Below are positions 16,751 through 24,982 of a DNA stretch of 64,000 nucleotides, piece by piece. A program made the translations under genes and the position numbers. The notes beneath the pieces were generated by a model. It worked only from the letters and a program-made list of their open reading frames with translations, ran no database searches and was not told where the DNA came from. Numbering within the stretch: the first letter of the stretch is position 1; each line of letters starts with the position of its first letter. This DNA is from Dinoroseobacter sp049801095 (GTDB taxonomy: Bacteria; Pseudomonadota; Alphaproteobacteria; Rhodobacterales; Rhodobacteraceae): contig NZ_JBNAGH010000006.1 in NCBI RefSeq assembly GCF_049801095.1, forward strand, positions 1-64,000, written 5' to 3'.

Positions 16751-17101
16751 ATGAACAACGCAAAGATGTGGCTTGTCGTGCCTCCTGCCGTGGGCGTGCC
16801 CGTGTTTCTCGGTGCCGTCGCGCTCGGCTCCTTTTCCGTCCATGTTGCTGTTCTGAGCAACACCTCCTGGGTGTCTGACTTCCTGTCCGGCCAACCTCTG
16901 GGAACGGGCGATCAGGAAGAAGCCTCGGCGACGATGCTGAAGAACACAGAGACCGCCAAGGCCTCCTATGTGATGCCCGCACCGGATGGAGGACAGCAGG
17001 TCCTCGTGATCATGCCGGATGGAACCACCACCACGGCGGTTTTGCAGGCAGACACAGTTCTGGCGAGCGCTGCGCCACACCCGCAGGTGCTGGAGCACTG
17101 A
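16751..17101 (+). CDS. pucA: Light-harvesting complex 2 alpha chain, long form
   Basis: A 116-residue alpha polypeptide, about twice the usual 50-60. Residues 1-46 align without gaps to LH2 alpha: MNNAKMW, a single transmembrane helix, the bacteriochlorophyll ligand His31 (SVHVAVLS) and Trp40. Positions 44-45, Tyr-Trp in 850-nm complexes, are Phe44-Leu45 here, the pair known from blue-shifted B800-820 complexes. A tail of about 65 residues (acidic, then Thr/Ala-rich, ending QVLEH) follows on the periplasmic side. Long PucA paralogues are known in Rhodobacter sphaeroides (puc2A). GGAGG precedes the start. The absorption change is an inference from residue identity. Confidence 0.93.
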   Translation: MNNAKMWLVVPPAVGVPVFLGAVALGSFSVHVAVLSNTSWVSDFLSGQPLGTGDQEEASATMLKNTETAKASYVMPAPDGGQQVLVIMPDGTTTTAVLQADTVLASAAPHPQVLEH

Positions 17102-17184
17102 CCAGCCGGTCAGAGCTCAACCAATCCTGAGATCTGCGGGCCGCTGTCCGCAGGTCCCTTTTGACCCCCGACCATGAGTGGGTG

Positions 17185-18642
17185 ATGCTGAATTACCGCG
17201 ACTTCGCTTTGCGCAAACTGACCTCGATCGGTCCGCGTTATCTGCCTTTCGCAGATGTCGCCACCGACGATCTGCCCTTGTCGCGGCTGCTCCGTCTTTC
17301 GTTGTTTCAGGTGACCGTCGGGATGGCGGTGGTGCTGCTTGTGGGCACTCTGAATCGCGTGATGATCGTCGAGCTCAGCGTGCCCGCGACCCTCGTGGCG
17401 GTGATGTTGGCGCTTCCGTTGCTGTTCGCGCCCTTCCGCACCCTGATCGGCTACAAGTCGGACACCCATGTCTCGGCTCTGGGCCTGCGACGGGTTCCCT
17501 ACATCTGGAAGGGCACGCTCTATCAGTTCGGGGGCTTTGCGATCCTGCCCTTCTCGCTGCTGGTCCTGTCGGGCTACGGCGAAGCGGTGGATGCGCCACG
17601 CTGGATCGGCCTGTCCTCGGCGGCACTCGCGTTCCTCCTCGTGGGCGCGGGCATGCATATGGTCCAGACCGTGGGCCTCGCGCTGGCGACGGACCTTGTA
17701 GAGGAAGAAGACCAGCCCAAGGTGGTCGGCCTGATGTATGTCATGCTGCTCTTCGGGATGGTGGTGAGCGCGCTCGTCTTTGGCGCACTTCTAGAGAATT
17801 ACACGCCCGGGCGCCTGATCCAGGTGATCCAGGGCGCGGCGGTGGTGACCGTCACCCTGAACATGTACGCCATGTGGAAGCAGGAGGCCCGCGACCGCGA
17901 CCGCGCGCGCCGGATGGCCGTCGCCCAGCACGAGCCGTTCCGCACGGCCATGGCCAAGCTGATGCAGGCGCCAGGCAAGATGCGGCTTCTGGTGGTGATC
18001 GCCTTTGGCACCTTCGGGTTCGGCGCGGCGGATGTGCTGTTGGAGCCCTATGGCGGACAGGCGCTCGGCTTCTCCGTGGCGGAGACCACGAAACTCACCG
18101 CCCTGCTCGCAGGCGGCACCCTGATCGGGTTTGGCATCGCCTCGCGGGTTCTCGGCTCCGGCGGGCCCCCCATCCGGCTCGGACTGATCGGTGCGCTGAT
18201 CGGGATCCCCGGCTTTGCGGCGATCATTCTGTCTTCCATGGGGGGCGGCGCGCAGGTCTTCCTCGCGGGCACACTGGCCTGTGGCCTCGGGGCCGGGCTC
18301 TTTGGCCATGCGACCCTCACCGCCACCATGCGCATGGCGCAGAAGGACCAGATCGGCTTGGCCCTGGGCACCTGGGGCGCGGTTCAGGCCACGGCAGCCG
18401 GGCTCGGCGTGGCCTTGGCCGGCATCGTCCGCGATGTGATCCTCAGCAGCTCGTCCGAGGCCGGGATCGCCGTCCACACGCCCTATAATGCCGTTTTTCT
18501 CATCGAGATCGTTTTCCTTGGCCTTGCTTGCGCTACCTTACTCCCGTTGCTGGGTAAGGCGCGGTTCGCGCAAGGCCCTGACACCACGCGGTCCGCAAGG
18601 TCCGTATCGGACACCCATTCCGAACAGGCGGAGGCATCATGA
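17185..18642 (+). CDS. pucC: PucC-type LH2 assembly protein (MFS family, BCD transporter)
   Basis: A 485-residue, 12-helix membrane protein of the bacteriochlorophyll-delivery branch of the major facilitator superfamily. The family N-terminal block LPFADVATDDLPLSRLLRLS is followed by TLNRVMIVEL and the loop FRTLIGYKSDTH. PucC is needed for LH2 assembly or stability. An open frame extends to TTG 17161, but ATG 17185 gives the normal family N-terminus. It lies 83 bp after pucA and overlaps the next gene by 4 bp (ATGA). It is a true pucC and not lhaA, given its place after pucBA. Confidence 0.93.
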   Translation: MLNYRDFALRKLTSIGPRYLPFADVATDDLPLSRLLRLSLFQVTVGMAVVLLVGTLNRVMIVELSVPATLVAVMLALPLLFAPFRTLIGYKSDTHVSALGLRRVPYIWKGTLYQFGGFAILPFSLLVLSGYGEAVDAPRWIGLSSAALAFLLVGAGMHMVQTVGLALATDLVEEEDQPKVVGLMYVMLLFGMVVSALVFGALLENYTPGRLIQVIQGAAVVTVTLNMYAMWKQEARDRDRARRMAVAQHEPFRTAMAKLMQAPGKMRLLVVIAFGTFGFGAADVLLEPYGGQALGFSVAETTKLTALLAGGTLIGFGIASRVLGSGGPPIRLGLIGALIGIPGFAAIILSSMGGGAQVFLAGTLACGLGAGLFGHATLTATMRMAQKDQIGLALGTWGAVQATAAGLGVALAGIVRDVILSSSSEAGIAVHTPYNAVFLIEIVFLGLACATLLPLLGKARFAQGPDTTRSARSVSDTHSEQAEAS

Positions 18643-19661
18643 CAAAAGTCATCACCCGGTTTTTTGAAGACGCGAAACAAGCGAAGACGGTGGAGCGCAA
18701 GTTCCTCGAACAAAGGTTTCCGCGCAGCATTCTGCGGGTCTACACCGATGCTGACGGCCTGAGCGACGCCCTGGCTGCGGCCAATGTCGAGGCTGCTACC
18801 GCCAAGGCCTATACCAAGGCCATGGGCAAGGGCGGCGCGGTGATGGTGGTCAAGGCCGGGCACAAGCCCCTCGGTGTGGCCCAAATCACCCGGGACACCA
18901 CGGCCGCCATGGGCGCCAAGGACATGGGAGACCTCGTGGAAGAGGTCTATGTCGCGGACAAGCCCGGCAAGTCGAGCAGCGTCCTGACCGATCATCCGCA
19001 TTTCCTGACCCGGGCGAAGGATCCGGAACAGACGAACCACTACATGGCCAATTGGCCGATCCCCCTGATCAGCCACCGCAAGCCCAAGGATGAGTTCGCT
19101 TTCCCGCGCCACGCCCGCATGGCCGACTTCCCCATCCCCCTGACCATTCGGATGAAGCCGCGCGACGAATTTGCCTTCCCGCGCCATGCGCGCATGGCGA
19201 ACTTCCCGCTGCCGCTGACCATTCGGCGCAAGCCCTCGGACAAGTTCCTCTTCCCGCGTCACGCCCGGATGGCGAACTTCCCGCTGCCGCTCTTGAGCAA
19301 GCGCAAGCCCTATACCGGCTCGCTGATCCCGCGCCACCAGCGCATGGCGAACTGGCCCTTCCCGCATCTGATCAACGGCAAGACCGGGACCAACGCGCTG
19401 ATGCCCGGTGCGCCGCGCATGGCAAATTTCCCGATCCCGCTCACCAGCGATCGCAAGCCGTTCACTGGCTCGCTCATCCCCAGACATGGGCGCATGGCGA
19501 ACTTCCCGATCTCACTGATCAGCAAGCGCAAGCCCTTTACCGGGTCGATCTTCTCCAAGCATGCGCGGATGGCAAACTTCCCCATCGGCCTTCTGAGCAA
19601 GGGCGAGGGGCGATTCTCCCTGTCCAAGATGCTGGGCATGCCGACAATCATCAGCCGCTGA
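18639..19661 (+). CDS. Unfamiliar 25-residue tandem-repeat protein of the puc operon
   Basis: A 340-residue basic, soluble-looking protein with no signal peptide or transmembrane helix. Residues 1-105 look like a small alpha/beta domain (FFEDAKQAKTVERKFLEQRF, then a KGGAVMVVKAG strand), reminiscent of YflT/GSP17M-type stress domains, but this is weak. From residue 134 to 330 there are eight repeats in exact 25-residue register: the Met of MAN/MAD falls at 136, 161, 186, 211, 236, 261, 286 and 311. The consensus is RMANFPIPL-x3-RKP-x-TGSLIPRHA. ATG overlaps the pucC stop (ATGA), so translation is coupled, and the operon terminator follows. By position it should serve LH2 assembly or membrane organisation. 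I do not recognise the repeat. Confidence 0.85.
   Translation: MTKVITRFFEDAKQAKTVERKFLEQRFPRSILRVYTDADGLSDALAAANVEAATAKAYTKAMGKGGAVMVVKAGHKPLGVAQITRDTTAAMGAKDMGDLVEEVYVADKPGKSSSVLTDHPHFLTRAKDPEQTNHYMANWPIPLISHRKPKDEFAFPRHARMADFPIPLTIRMKPRDEFAFPRHARMANFPLPLTIRRKPSDKFLFPRHARMANFPLPLLSKRKPYTGSLIPRHQRMANWPFPHLINGKTGTNALMPGAPRMANFPIPLTSDRKPFTGSLIPRHGRMANFPISLISKRKPFTGSIFSKHARMANFPIGLLSKGEGRFSLSKMLGMPTIISR
19044..19640 (+). repeat. Eight tandem 75-bp coding repeats
   Basis: A 75-bp period inside the last puc gene, each unit encoding a 25-residue motif starting MAN(F/W)P. The central units are closest to each other (CGCATGGCGAACTTCCC recurs almost verbatim), while the first, fifth and last units have diverged. 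Confidence 0.9.
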
Positions 19662-19682
19662 AGCTGGTCTAACCGCACAAAG

Positions 19683-19710
19683 AAAAGGGGCGCCCAGCGC
19701 CCCTTTTTTT
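19683..19710. terminator. Bidirectional Rho-independent terminator between puc operon and phaC
   Basis: AAAA-GGGGCGC-CCA-GCGCCCC-TTTTTTT: a perfect 7-bp GC stem (19687-19693 with 19697-19703), a 3-nt loop, seven T after it and A residues before it. It lies 25 bp after the puc operon stop and 18 bp before the phaC stop, so it can end both converging transcripts. Confidence 0.93.
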
Positions 19711-19727
19711 CATGTCCGCACCTGCGC

Positions 19728-21518
19728 TCAGTCCGCCGGGCGCGCCGTGACGTAGCGGCCGGGGGCGGGCTCGATCGACTTGTACTTGCCGCGGGTCTTG
19801 GGCTTGCGGGCGGGGACAAGCTCCCCGTCATGCTGGGCGAGCCACTCGGTCCAATGGGGCCACCAGGACCCCTTGTGCTGCTCCGAGGCGTTCAGGAAGG
19901 CCTGCGCCTCCGCCGGATAAGCCTCGCCCGTGCGGTAGCCGTATTTCATCCGCTCATTGGGCGGGTTGATCACCCCGGCGATGTGGCCCGAGCCGCCAAG
20001 CACAAACTCCACCTCGCCGCCGAACAGACCCGTTGCCGGATAGATCGAGGTCCAGGGCGCGATATGGTCGTCAATCGTGGCCAGCACGAAAACCGGGGTC
20101 TCGACCTTGCTCACATCGATCTTCTGACCGTCCATCTCAAGCCCGCCGGGCTGGCGCAGCTTGTTCTCCAGATAGACCTCCTTGAGATACCAGAGCAGCA
20201 TGGCCTTCGGCAGGCGCGTGCTGTCAGAGTTCCAGTAAAGCAGGTCAAAGGCCCGGGGCTTGTTCCCCTGCAGGTAGTTGGCCTCGTAGAAGGACCAGAT
20301 CAGGTCATTCTCCCGCAGCATCGAGAACATGTCCTGCAGATGATGGGATTCGAGATATCCCTTTTCCTCCATATGAGCGCGGAGGATCTCCAGCCGTTCC
20401 TCATCGATGAAGACACCGATCTCGCCCACATCCTTGAAATCCACCATGGTTGCCAGCGTGGTCGCGGCGTTGATCCGATCATCCCCCTTGGCGGCGAGAT
20501 AGCCGAGCATGGCCGTCACGAGGATCCCACCGATGCAGAAGCCCAGCACATTGGCCTTCTCCTCGCCGGTGATGTCGCGGATCACGTCCAGCGCCGTGAG
20601 CGGGCCGAGCTTCATGTAGTCGCCGAAATCCAGATCCGCATGGGCCTTGGTCGGGTTCGCCCAGGAGATCACGAAGACCGAATGCCCCTGTTCCAGCGCG
20701 TAGCGGATCAGGCTGTTCTTCGGCTGCATGTCCATGATGTAGAACTTGTTGATCCAGGCCGGCACGAACAGCATGGGGATCTTGTTCTGCTTCTCGGTGC
20801 GCGGGTGATACTGGATGAGCTGCATCAGCTCGTTCTCGAAGATCACCTCGCCCTCGGTCGTGGCCAGATCCACCCCGACCTCGAAGGCATGGGCGTCATT
20901 GGTGGCGATATCGAGCCGCCCGTCCCCGCGCTCCAAATCATCGAGCATGTTCTCAAGACCGTCGAGCAGGCTGTTGCCCCCGGTCTCCAGCAGCTTGGTG
21001 CGGGCCGATGCGTTGGTCGCAAGGTAGTTTGCGGGCGAGAGGGCACTGACCGCCTGACGGGTATAGAAATTCACCCGCATATCGTCGCGCCCCTCTTCGG
21101 TCATCGTGTCCAAGAGGTCCGAAATCGACTTCTCCAGCACCAGAAATGCGTCGCGATAGGCGCGGGACACCGGGTCCTCGCTCCATTCCGCATTGGCGAA
21201 ACGGCGGTCGCGGACCGGCTCGGCATCGCCCGAGGGCGGCATGAGCATCGCGGTCCAGGCCTGGGCCATGCTCGTGCCCATCTGGAGCTGCGCGGCCCAG
21301 AGCTCCTGCGGCTTGGTCAGCATCCGGGTCCAGACATTGGTATAGGCCTTGGCCAGGGTCGAGGCATCCATCAGCGAGTATTCGGAGCCATTCGCCTTGG
21401 CCACGGACAGGGCCTGCATCTTGGCCGCCACGGCCATGCTGCGCTGCGCAATCGACATCATGCGCAGGGTGGCCTCGGGCAGGTTCACGCCCTCGGTTTC
21501 TGTTGTCACATCGGTCAT
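19728..21518 (-). CDS. phaC: Class I poly(3-hydroxyalkanoate) synthase
   Basis: A 596-residue alpha/beta-hydrolase-fold polymerase. The lipase-like box is GFCIGG with nucleophile Cys328. The downstream Asp and His of the triad sit in VLATIDDHIAPW and GGSGHIAGVINPP. The length is normal for class I PhaC, which works alone on C3-C5 hydroxyacyl-CoA to build PHB or PHBV granules. It is the last gene of a minus-strand run prpE-thiolase-phaC and ends at the shared terminator. phaB (reductase) and phasins are not in this window. A long frame on the opposite strand is a codon-bias shadow. Confidence 0.95.
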   Translation of the reverse strand: MTDVTTETEGVNLPEATLRMMSIAQRSMAVAAKMQALSVAKANGSEYSLMDASTLAKAYTNVWTRMLTKPQELWAAQLQMGTSMAQAWTAMLMPPSGDAEPVRDRRFANAEWSEDPVSRAYRDAFLVLEKSISDLLDTMTEEGRDDMRVNFYTRQAVSALSPANYLATNASARTKLLETGGNSLLDGLENMLDDLERGDGRLDIATNDAHAFEVGVDLATTEGEVIFENELMQLIQYHPRTEKQNKIPMLFVPAWINKFYIMDMQPKNSLIRYALEQGHSVFVISWANPTKAHADLDFGDYMKLGPLTALDVIRDITGEEKANVLGFCIGGILVTAMLGYLAAKGDDRINAATTLATMVDFKDVGEIGVFIDEERLEILRAHMEEKGYLESHHLQDMFSMLRENDLIWSFYEANYLQGNKPRAFDLLYWNSDSTRLPKAMLLWYLKEVYLENKLRQPGGLEMDGQKIDVSKVETPVFVLATIDDHIAPWTSIYPATGLFGGEVEFVLGGSGHIAGVINPPNERMKYGYRTGEAYPAEAQAFLNASEQHKGSWWPHWTEWLAQHDGELVPARKPKTRGKYKSIEPAPGRYVTARPAD

Positions 21519-21593
21519 GGCACTCTCCCCCCTGCTGCGCCGATCAATAAACGCGTGATCAGGGAGGTGCCCCTTGGGGCACCCCCCGGATGG

Positions 21594-22778
21594 TCAGCTT
21601 AGCCGTTCAAAGGCCAGCGCGATACCTTGACCGCCACCGATACACATGGTGACGAGGCCGAACCGTCCATCAATCCGCTCCAGCTCATAGAGCGCCTTGA
21701 TGGAAATGATCGCGCCCGTGGCCCCGATCGGGTGGCCCAGCGCGATGGCGCCGCCATTGGGATTGACCTTGTCCGTGTCGAGCCCGAGCCCCGCATTCAC
21801 CGCGCAAGCCTGGGCGGCAAAGGCCTCGTTGCTCTCGATCACGTCGAACTGGTCGGCGGTCATGTCTATCTTCTTGAGCAGGTTGGACACGGCCGGGATC
21901 GGCCCGATCCCCATCACCTCATGGCGCACCCCGGCCAAAGCATAGCCGAGCAGACGCGCGCGGGGCTTGAGCCCTGCCGCCTCTGCCGCATCCGCCGAGG
22001 CCAAGACCAGCGCAGCCGCGCCGTCATTGATCCCCGAGGCGTTGCCCGCGGTCACGCTGCCGTCTTTCTTGAAGGCCGGGCGCAGCTTGCCGAGGCTGTC
22101 CATGGTGGTCGTGGCCTTGATGTGCTCGTCGGTGTCAAAGGCGACCATCTCGCGGCGGACCTTCACCTCGATGGGGAGGATCTGGCTCTTGAAATGCCCG
22201 GCCTCGACCGCTGCGGCAGCCCGCTTCTGGCTCTCGACGGCAAAGGCGTCCTGCTGATCGCGGCTGATCTGATGCTCGGCGGCGACGTTTTCAGCGGTAA
22301 CGCCCATATGACCGACCCCGAACGGGTCGTTCAGCGCGCCGATCATCATGTCGGTGAAGGAGACATCGCCCATCTTCTGACCCGTGCGGATCGACTGGGT
22401 CGCATGGGGGGAGCGGGACATGCTCTCGGCTCCACCGGCCAGCGCGAAATCGGTATCACCCAGCATGATGTGCTGTGCCGCCGAGACGATGGCCTGCGCC
22501 CCCGAGCCACAGAGCCGGTTGACCGTCAGGCCCGGCGCATCCTCGGACACGCCCGCGTCCACAGCAGCCACGCGGCCCATATACATGTCCTTGGGCTCGG
22601 TGTTGATCACATGGCCAAAGACCGAGGCGCCGATCTGCCCAGGCTCGACACCGGAGCGGGACATGGCCTCTTTCGAGACCGCGGTGGCCAGCGCCGTGGG
22701 GGCCGTTCCCGCCAGCGAACCGCCAAAGGTGCCAATGGCCGTGCGGGCCCCGTCCAGAATAACAACATCTTTCGTCAT
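21594..22778 (-). CDS. phaA: Acetyl-CoA acetyltransferase / beta-ketothiolase
   Basis: A 394-residue thiolase. The acyl-accepting Cys90 is in NRLCGSGAQA. The C-terminal catalytic blocks are NPNGGAIALGHPIGATG (His) and CIGGGQGIA (second Cys). It condenses two acetyl-CoA, or acetyl-CoA with propionyl-CoA, to 3-ketoacyl-CoA for PHA synthesis. The frame is open to 22898, but ATG 22778 has GAGGAAAA just upstream and starts the standard MTKDVVILDGARTA N-terminus. It lies 22 bp after prpE and 75 bp before phaC. Because it follows a propionyl-CoA synthetase, a BktB-like enzyme making C5 units is as likely as strict PhaA. Confidence 0.88.
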   Translation of the reverse strand: MTKDVVILDGARTAIGTFGGSLAGTAPTALATAVSKEAMSRSGVEPGQIGASVFGHVINTEPKDMYMGRVAAVDAGVSEDAPGLTVNRLCGSGAQAIVSAAQHIMLGDTDFALAGGAESMSRSPHATQSIRTGQKMGDVSFTDMMIGALNDPFGVGHMGVTAENVAAEHQISRDQQDAFAVESQKRAAAAVEAGHFKSQILPIEVKVRREMVAFDTDEHIKATTTMDSLGKLRPAFKKDGSVTAGNASGINDGAAALVLASADAAEAAGLKPRARLLGYALAGVRHEVMGIGPIPAVSNLLKKIDMTADQFDVIESNEAFAAQACAVNAGLGLDTDKVNPNGGAIALGHPIGATGAIISIKALYELERIDGRFGLVTMCIGGGQGIALAFERLS

Positions 22779-22800
22779 AGCGTTTTCCTCACTCCTGAAA

Positions 22801-24696
22801 TCAATCGACCGGGTGCCCGAGACCGGCAATTCGGTCCGAGATGACATCCAGAATCGCCGGGTCATCAATGGTGGCGGGCATCTTCCACGGGGTGCCATTG
22901 GCGATGGAGACCATCGTCCCGCGCAGGATCTTGCCCGAACGGGTCTTGGGCAGACCGCTCACCACGAGGCAGGTCTTGAAGGCCGCAACCGGCCCGATCT
23001 CCTGCCGCACGAGGGCGACGCATTCCTTGGCGATATCCGCCTCGGTCCGGTCCGCCCCGGCATTGAGGCAGACGAGCCCCAGAGGCGCCTGCCCCTTCAG
23101 CTTGTCACCGATGCCGATCACCGCGCATTCGGCGATGTCGGGATGGGCGGCCAGCACCTCTTCCATCCCACCGGTGGACAGACGGTGGCCCGCCACATTG
23201 ATGACGTCATCCGTGCGCGCCATGATGTAGAGGTATCCGTCCTCATCCATCATCCCCGCATCGCCGGTCTCGTAATAGCCTGGGAAGGCGTGCAGGTAGC
23301 TGCTCTCGTAGCGCGCATCGGCGTTCCAGAGCGTGGGTAGGGTCCCTGGGGGCAGGGGGAGCTTTACGGTGATGGCCCCCAGGGTGCCCGGACCGACGGG
23401 GTGGCCCGCGTCGTCCAGGATCTCGATGCTGTAGCCAGGCATGGGCACCGCCGGAGAGCCCGGCTTGACCGGCAGCTCTTCAATGCCCAGCGGGTTGGCG
23501 GCGATGGCCCAGCCGGTCTCGGTCTGCCACCAATGGTCGATCACCGGCTTCTCCAGATGGGTCTGGGCCCAGGCGATCGTGTCGGGATCGGCGCGCTCTC
23601 CGGCGAGGAACAGGGCCTGCAGCCCGCTCAGGTCGTACTTGCCGATATAGGAGCCTTCGGGATCCTCACGCTTGATGGCCCGCAGGGCGGTCGGCGCAGT
23701 GAAGAGAACCTTGACGTCGTGATCCTCGATCACCCGCCAGAAGGTGCCCGGATCCGGGGTGCCCACGGGCTTGCCCTCGAACACAATCGTCGTGCAGCCT
23801 GCCAGCAGCGGTCCATAGCAGATATAACTGTGCCCCACGACCCAGCCCACATCCGAGGCGGCCCAGAACACATCCCCCGCCTCGACATTGTAGAGGTTCT
23901 TCATCGTCCAGAGCAGCGCCACCATATGGCCGCCCGCATGGCGCACCACGCCCTTGGGCTGCCCGGTCGTGCCGGAGGTATAGAGGATATAGAGCGGATC
24001 CGCCCCGCCCACGGGCGTGCAGCCCACCGGCTCGGCGCAGGCCACGCTGTCGGCCCAGTCGAGATCACGCCCGGCCTCCATGGAGGCCTCGAGCTGCGGA
24101 CGCTGGAGGATCACCGTGAAGTTCGGCTTGTGCTCGGATTGCGAGATCGCCTCGTCGAGCAGCGGCTTATAGGCGATGACCCGGCTGCCCTCGATCCCGC
24201 AGGAGGCGCTCAGGATCGCCTTGGGCGCGGCATCATTGATCCGAACGGCCAGCTCATGGGCGGCGAACCCGCCAAAGACCACGGAATGGATCGCACCGAT
24301 CCGGGCGCAGGCGAGCATCGCCACAAGGGCCTCGGGCACCATGGGCATGTAGATGACCACCCGGTCGCCCTTGCCCACACCGCGCGCGGCCAGCACACCG
24401 GCGAGGCGCGAGACATGCTCCAGAAGCTCGGCATAGGTGATGATCGTCTTGCTGTCGGTGACCGGGCTGTCATGGATGATGGCGGGCTGATCGCCGCGCC
24501 CGGCCTCCACATGGCGGTCGACCGCGTTATAGCAGGTGTTCGCCTCCGCATCGGCAAACCACCGGTAAAACGGCGCAGCACTGTCATCGAGCACCTTGGT
24601 CGGCGGCACGCTCCAGGACACCTCTTTCGCGGCCTCGGCCCAAAAGGCCTCCGGATCGGCCTGCGATGCACCGTAAATCTCTGAATACTTCCCCAT
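22801..24696 (-). CDS. prpE: Propionyl-CoA synthetase
   Basis: A 631-residue AMP-forming acyl-CoA synthetase. The ATP loop is YTSGTTGQPKG, the A5 motif WWQTETGW, the A8 hinge is near YETGDAGMMDEDGY, and the A10 lysine block LPKTRSGKILRG holds the lysine normally controlled by acetylation. The N-terminus (YSEIYGASQADPEAFW) and overall length fit PrpE better than Acs. It activates propionate to propionyl-CoA, feeding the next gene's thiolase. GGGGGG lies just before ATG 24696. It is divergent from the short-chain-acyl regulator, which probably controls it. Confidence 0.88.
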   Translation of the reverse strand: MGKYSEIYGASQADPEAFWAEAAKEVSWSVPPTKVLDDSAAPFYRWFADAEANTCYNAVDRHVEAGRGDQPAIIHDSPVTDSKTIITYAELLEHVSRLAGVLAARGVGKGDRVVIYMPMVPEALVAMLACARIGAIHSVVFGGFAAHELAVRINDAAPKAILSASCGIEGSRVIAYKPLLDEAISQSEHKPNFTVILQRPQLEASMEAGRDLDWADSVACAEPVGCTPVGGADPLYILYTSGTTGQPKGVVRHAGGHMVALLWTMKNLYNVEAGDVFWAASDVGWVVGHSYICYGPLLAGCTTIVFEGKPVGTPDPGTFWRVIEDHDVKVLFTAPTALRAIKREDPEGSYIGKYDLSGLQALFLAGERADPDTIAWAQTHLEKPVIDHWWQTETGWAIAANPLGIEELPVKPGSPAVPMPGYSIEILDDAGHPVGPGTLGAITVKLPLPPGTLPTLWNADARYESSYLHAFPGYYETGDAGMMDEDGYLYIMARTDDVINVAGHRLSTGGMEEVLAAHPDIAECAVIGIGDKLKGQAPLGLVCLNAGADRTEADIAKECVALVRQEIGPVAAFKTCLVVSGLPKTRSGKILRGTMVSIANGTPWKMPATIDDPAILDVISDRIAGLGHPVD

Positions 24697-24982
24697 AAAA
24701 TCCCCCCTTCACGTCTAGGATCGCGCAGCCGGGACCGCCCGCGCTGTGTCTGGTCCGCGTCTCGCTACGCGGTGGCGCGGGCCTCATCTTGCTCACCGGG
24801 CAGGATGCGGTCGCGCAGTGTCATCTCTGGATCCCCCCTCGACCGTTTGGTCCGGCACCTTGGCGGCGCTTCGTCCTCGATCTGTCCAATGGGGTAGGCG
24901 ACAGGTCCGCTATGCGTCGATCCCTGAACGTGTTACGATGTACGAATACACAAAATGAATTATGTGAAATGTGGAAATGTGA

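Noticed and set aside
17178..18488. 436-residue plus-strand frame inside pucC
   Set aside because: It is the +1 shadow of pucC with an Arg/Gly/Pro composition and no hydrophobic segments.
19830..21602. 590-residue open frame on the plus strand opposite phaC
   Set aside because: It is antisense to a complete PHA synthase, rich in His, Arg, Gly and Asp with no motif. High-GC third-position bias creates it.
24697..24982. PccR-type TTTGCAAA box pair in the prpE/regulator spacer
   Set aside because: I looked for the 8-bp palindrome on both strands and did not find it. Only AT-rich direct ATGTG-like repeats are present.
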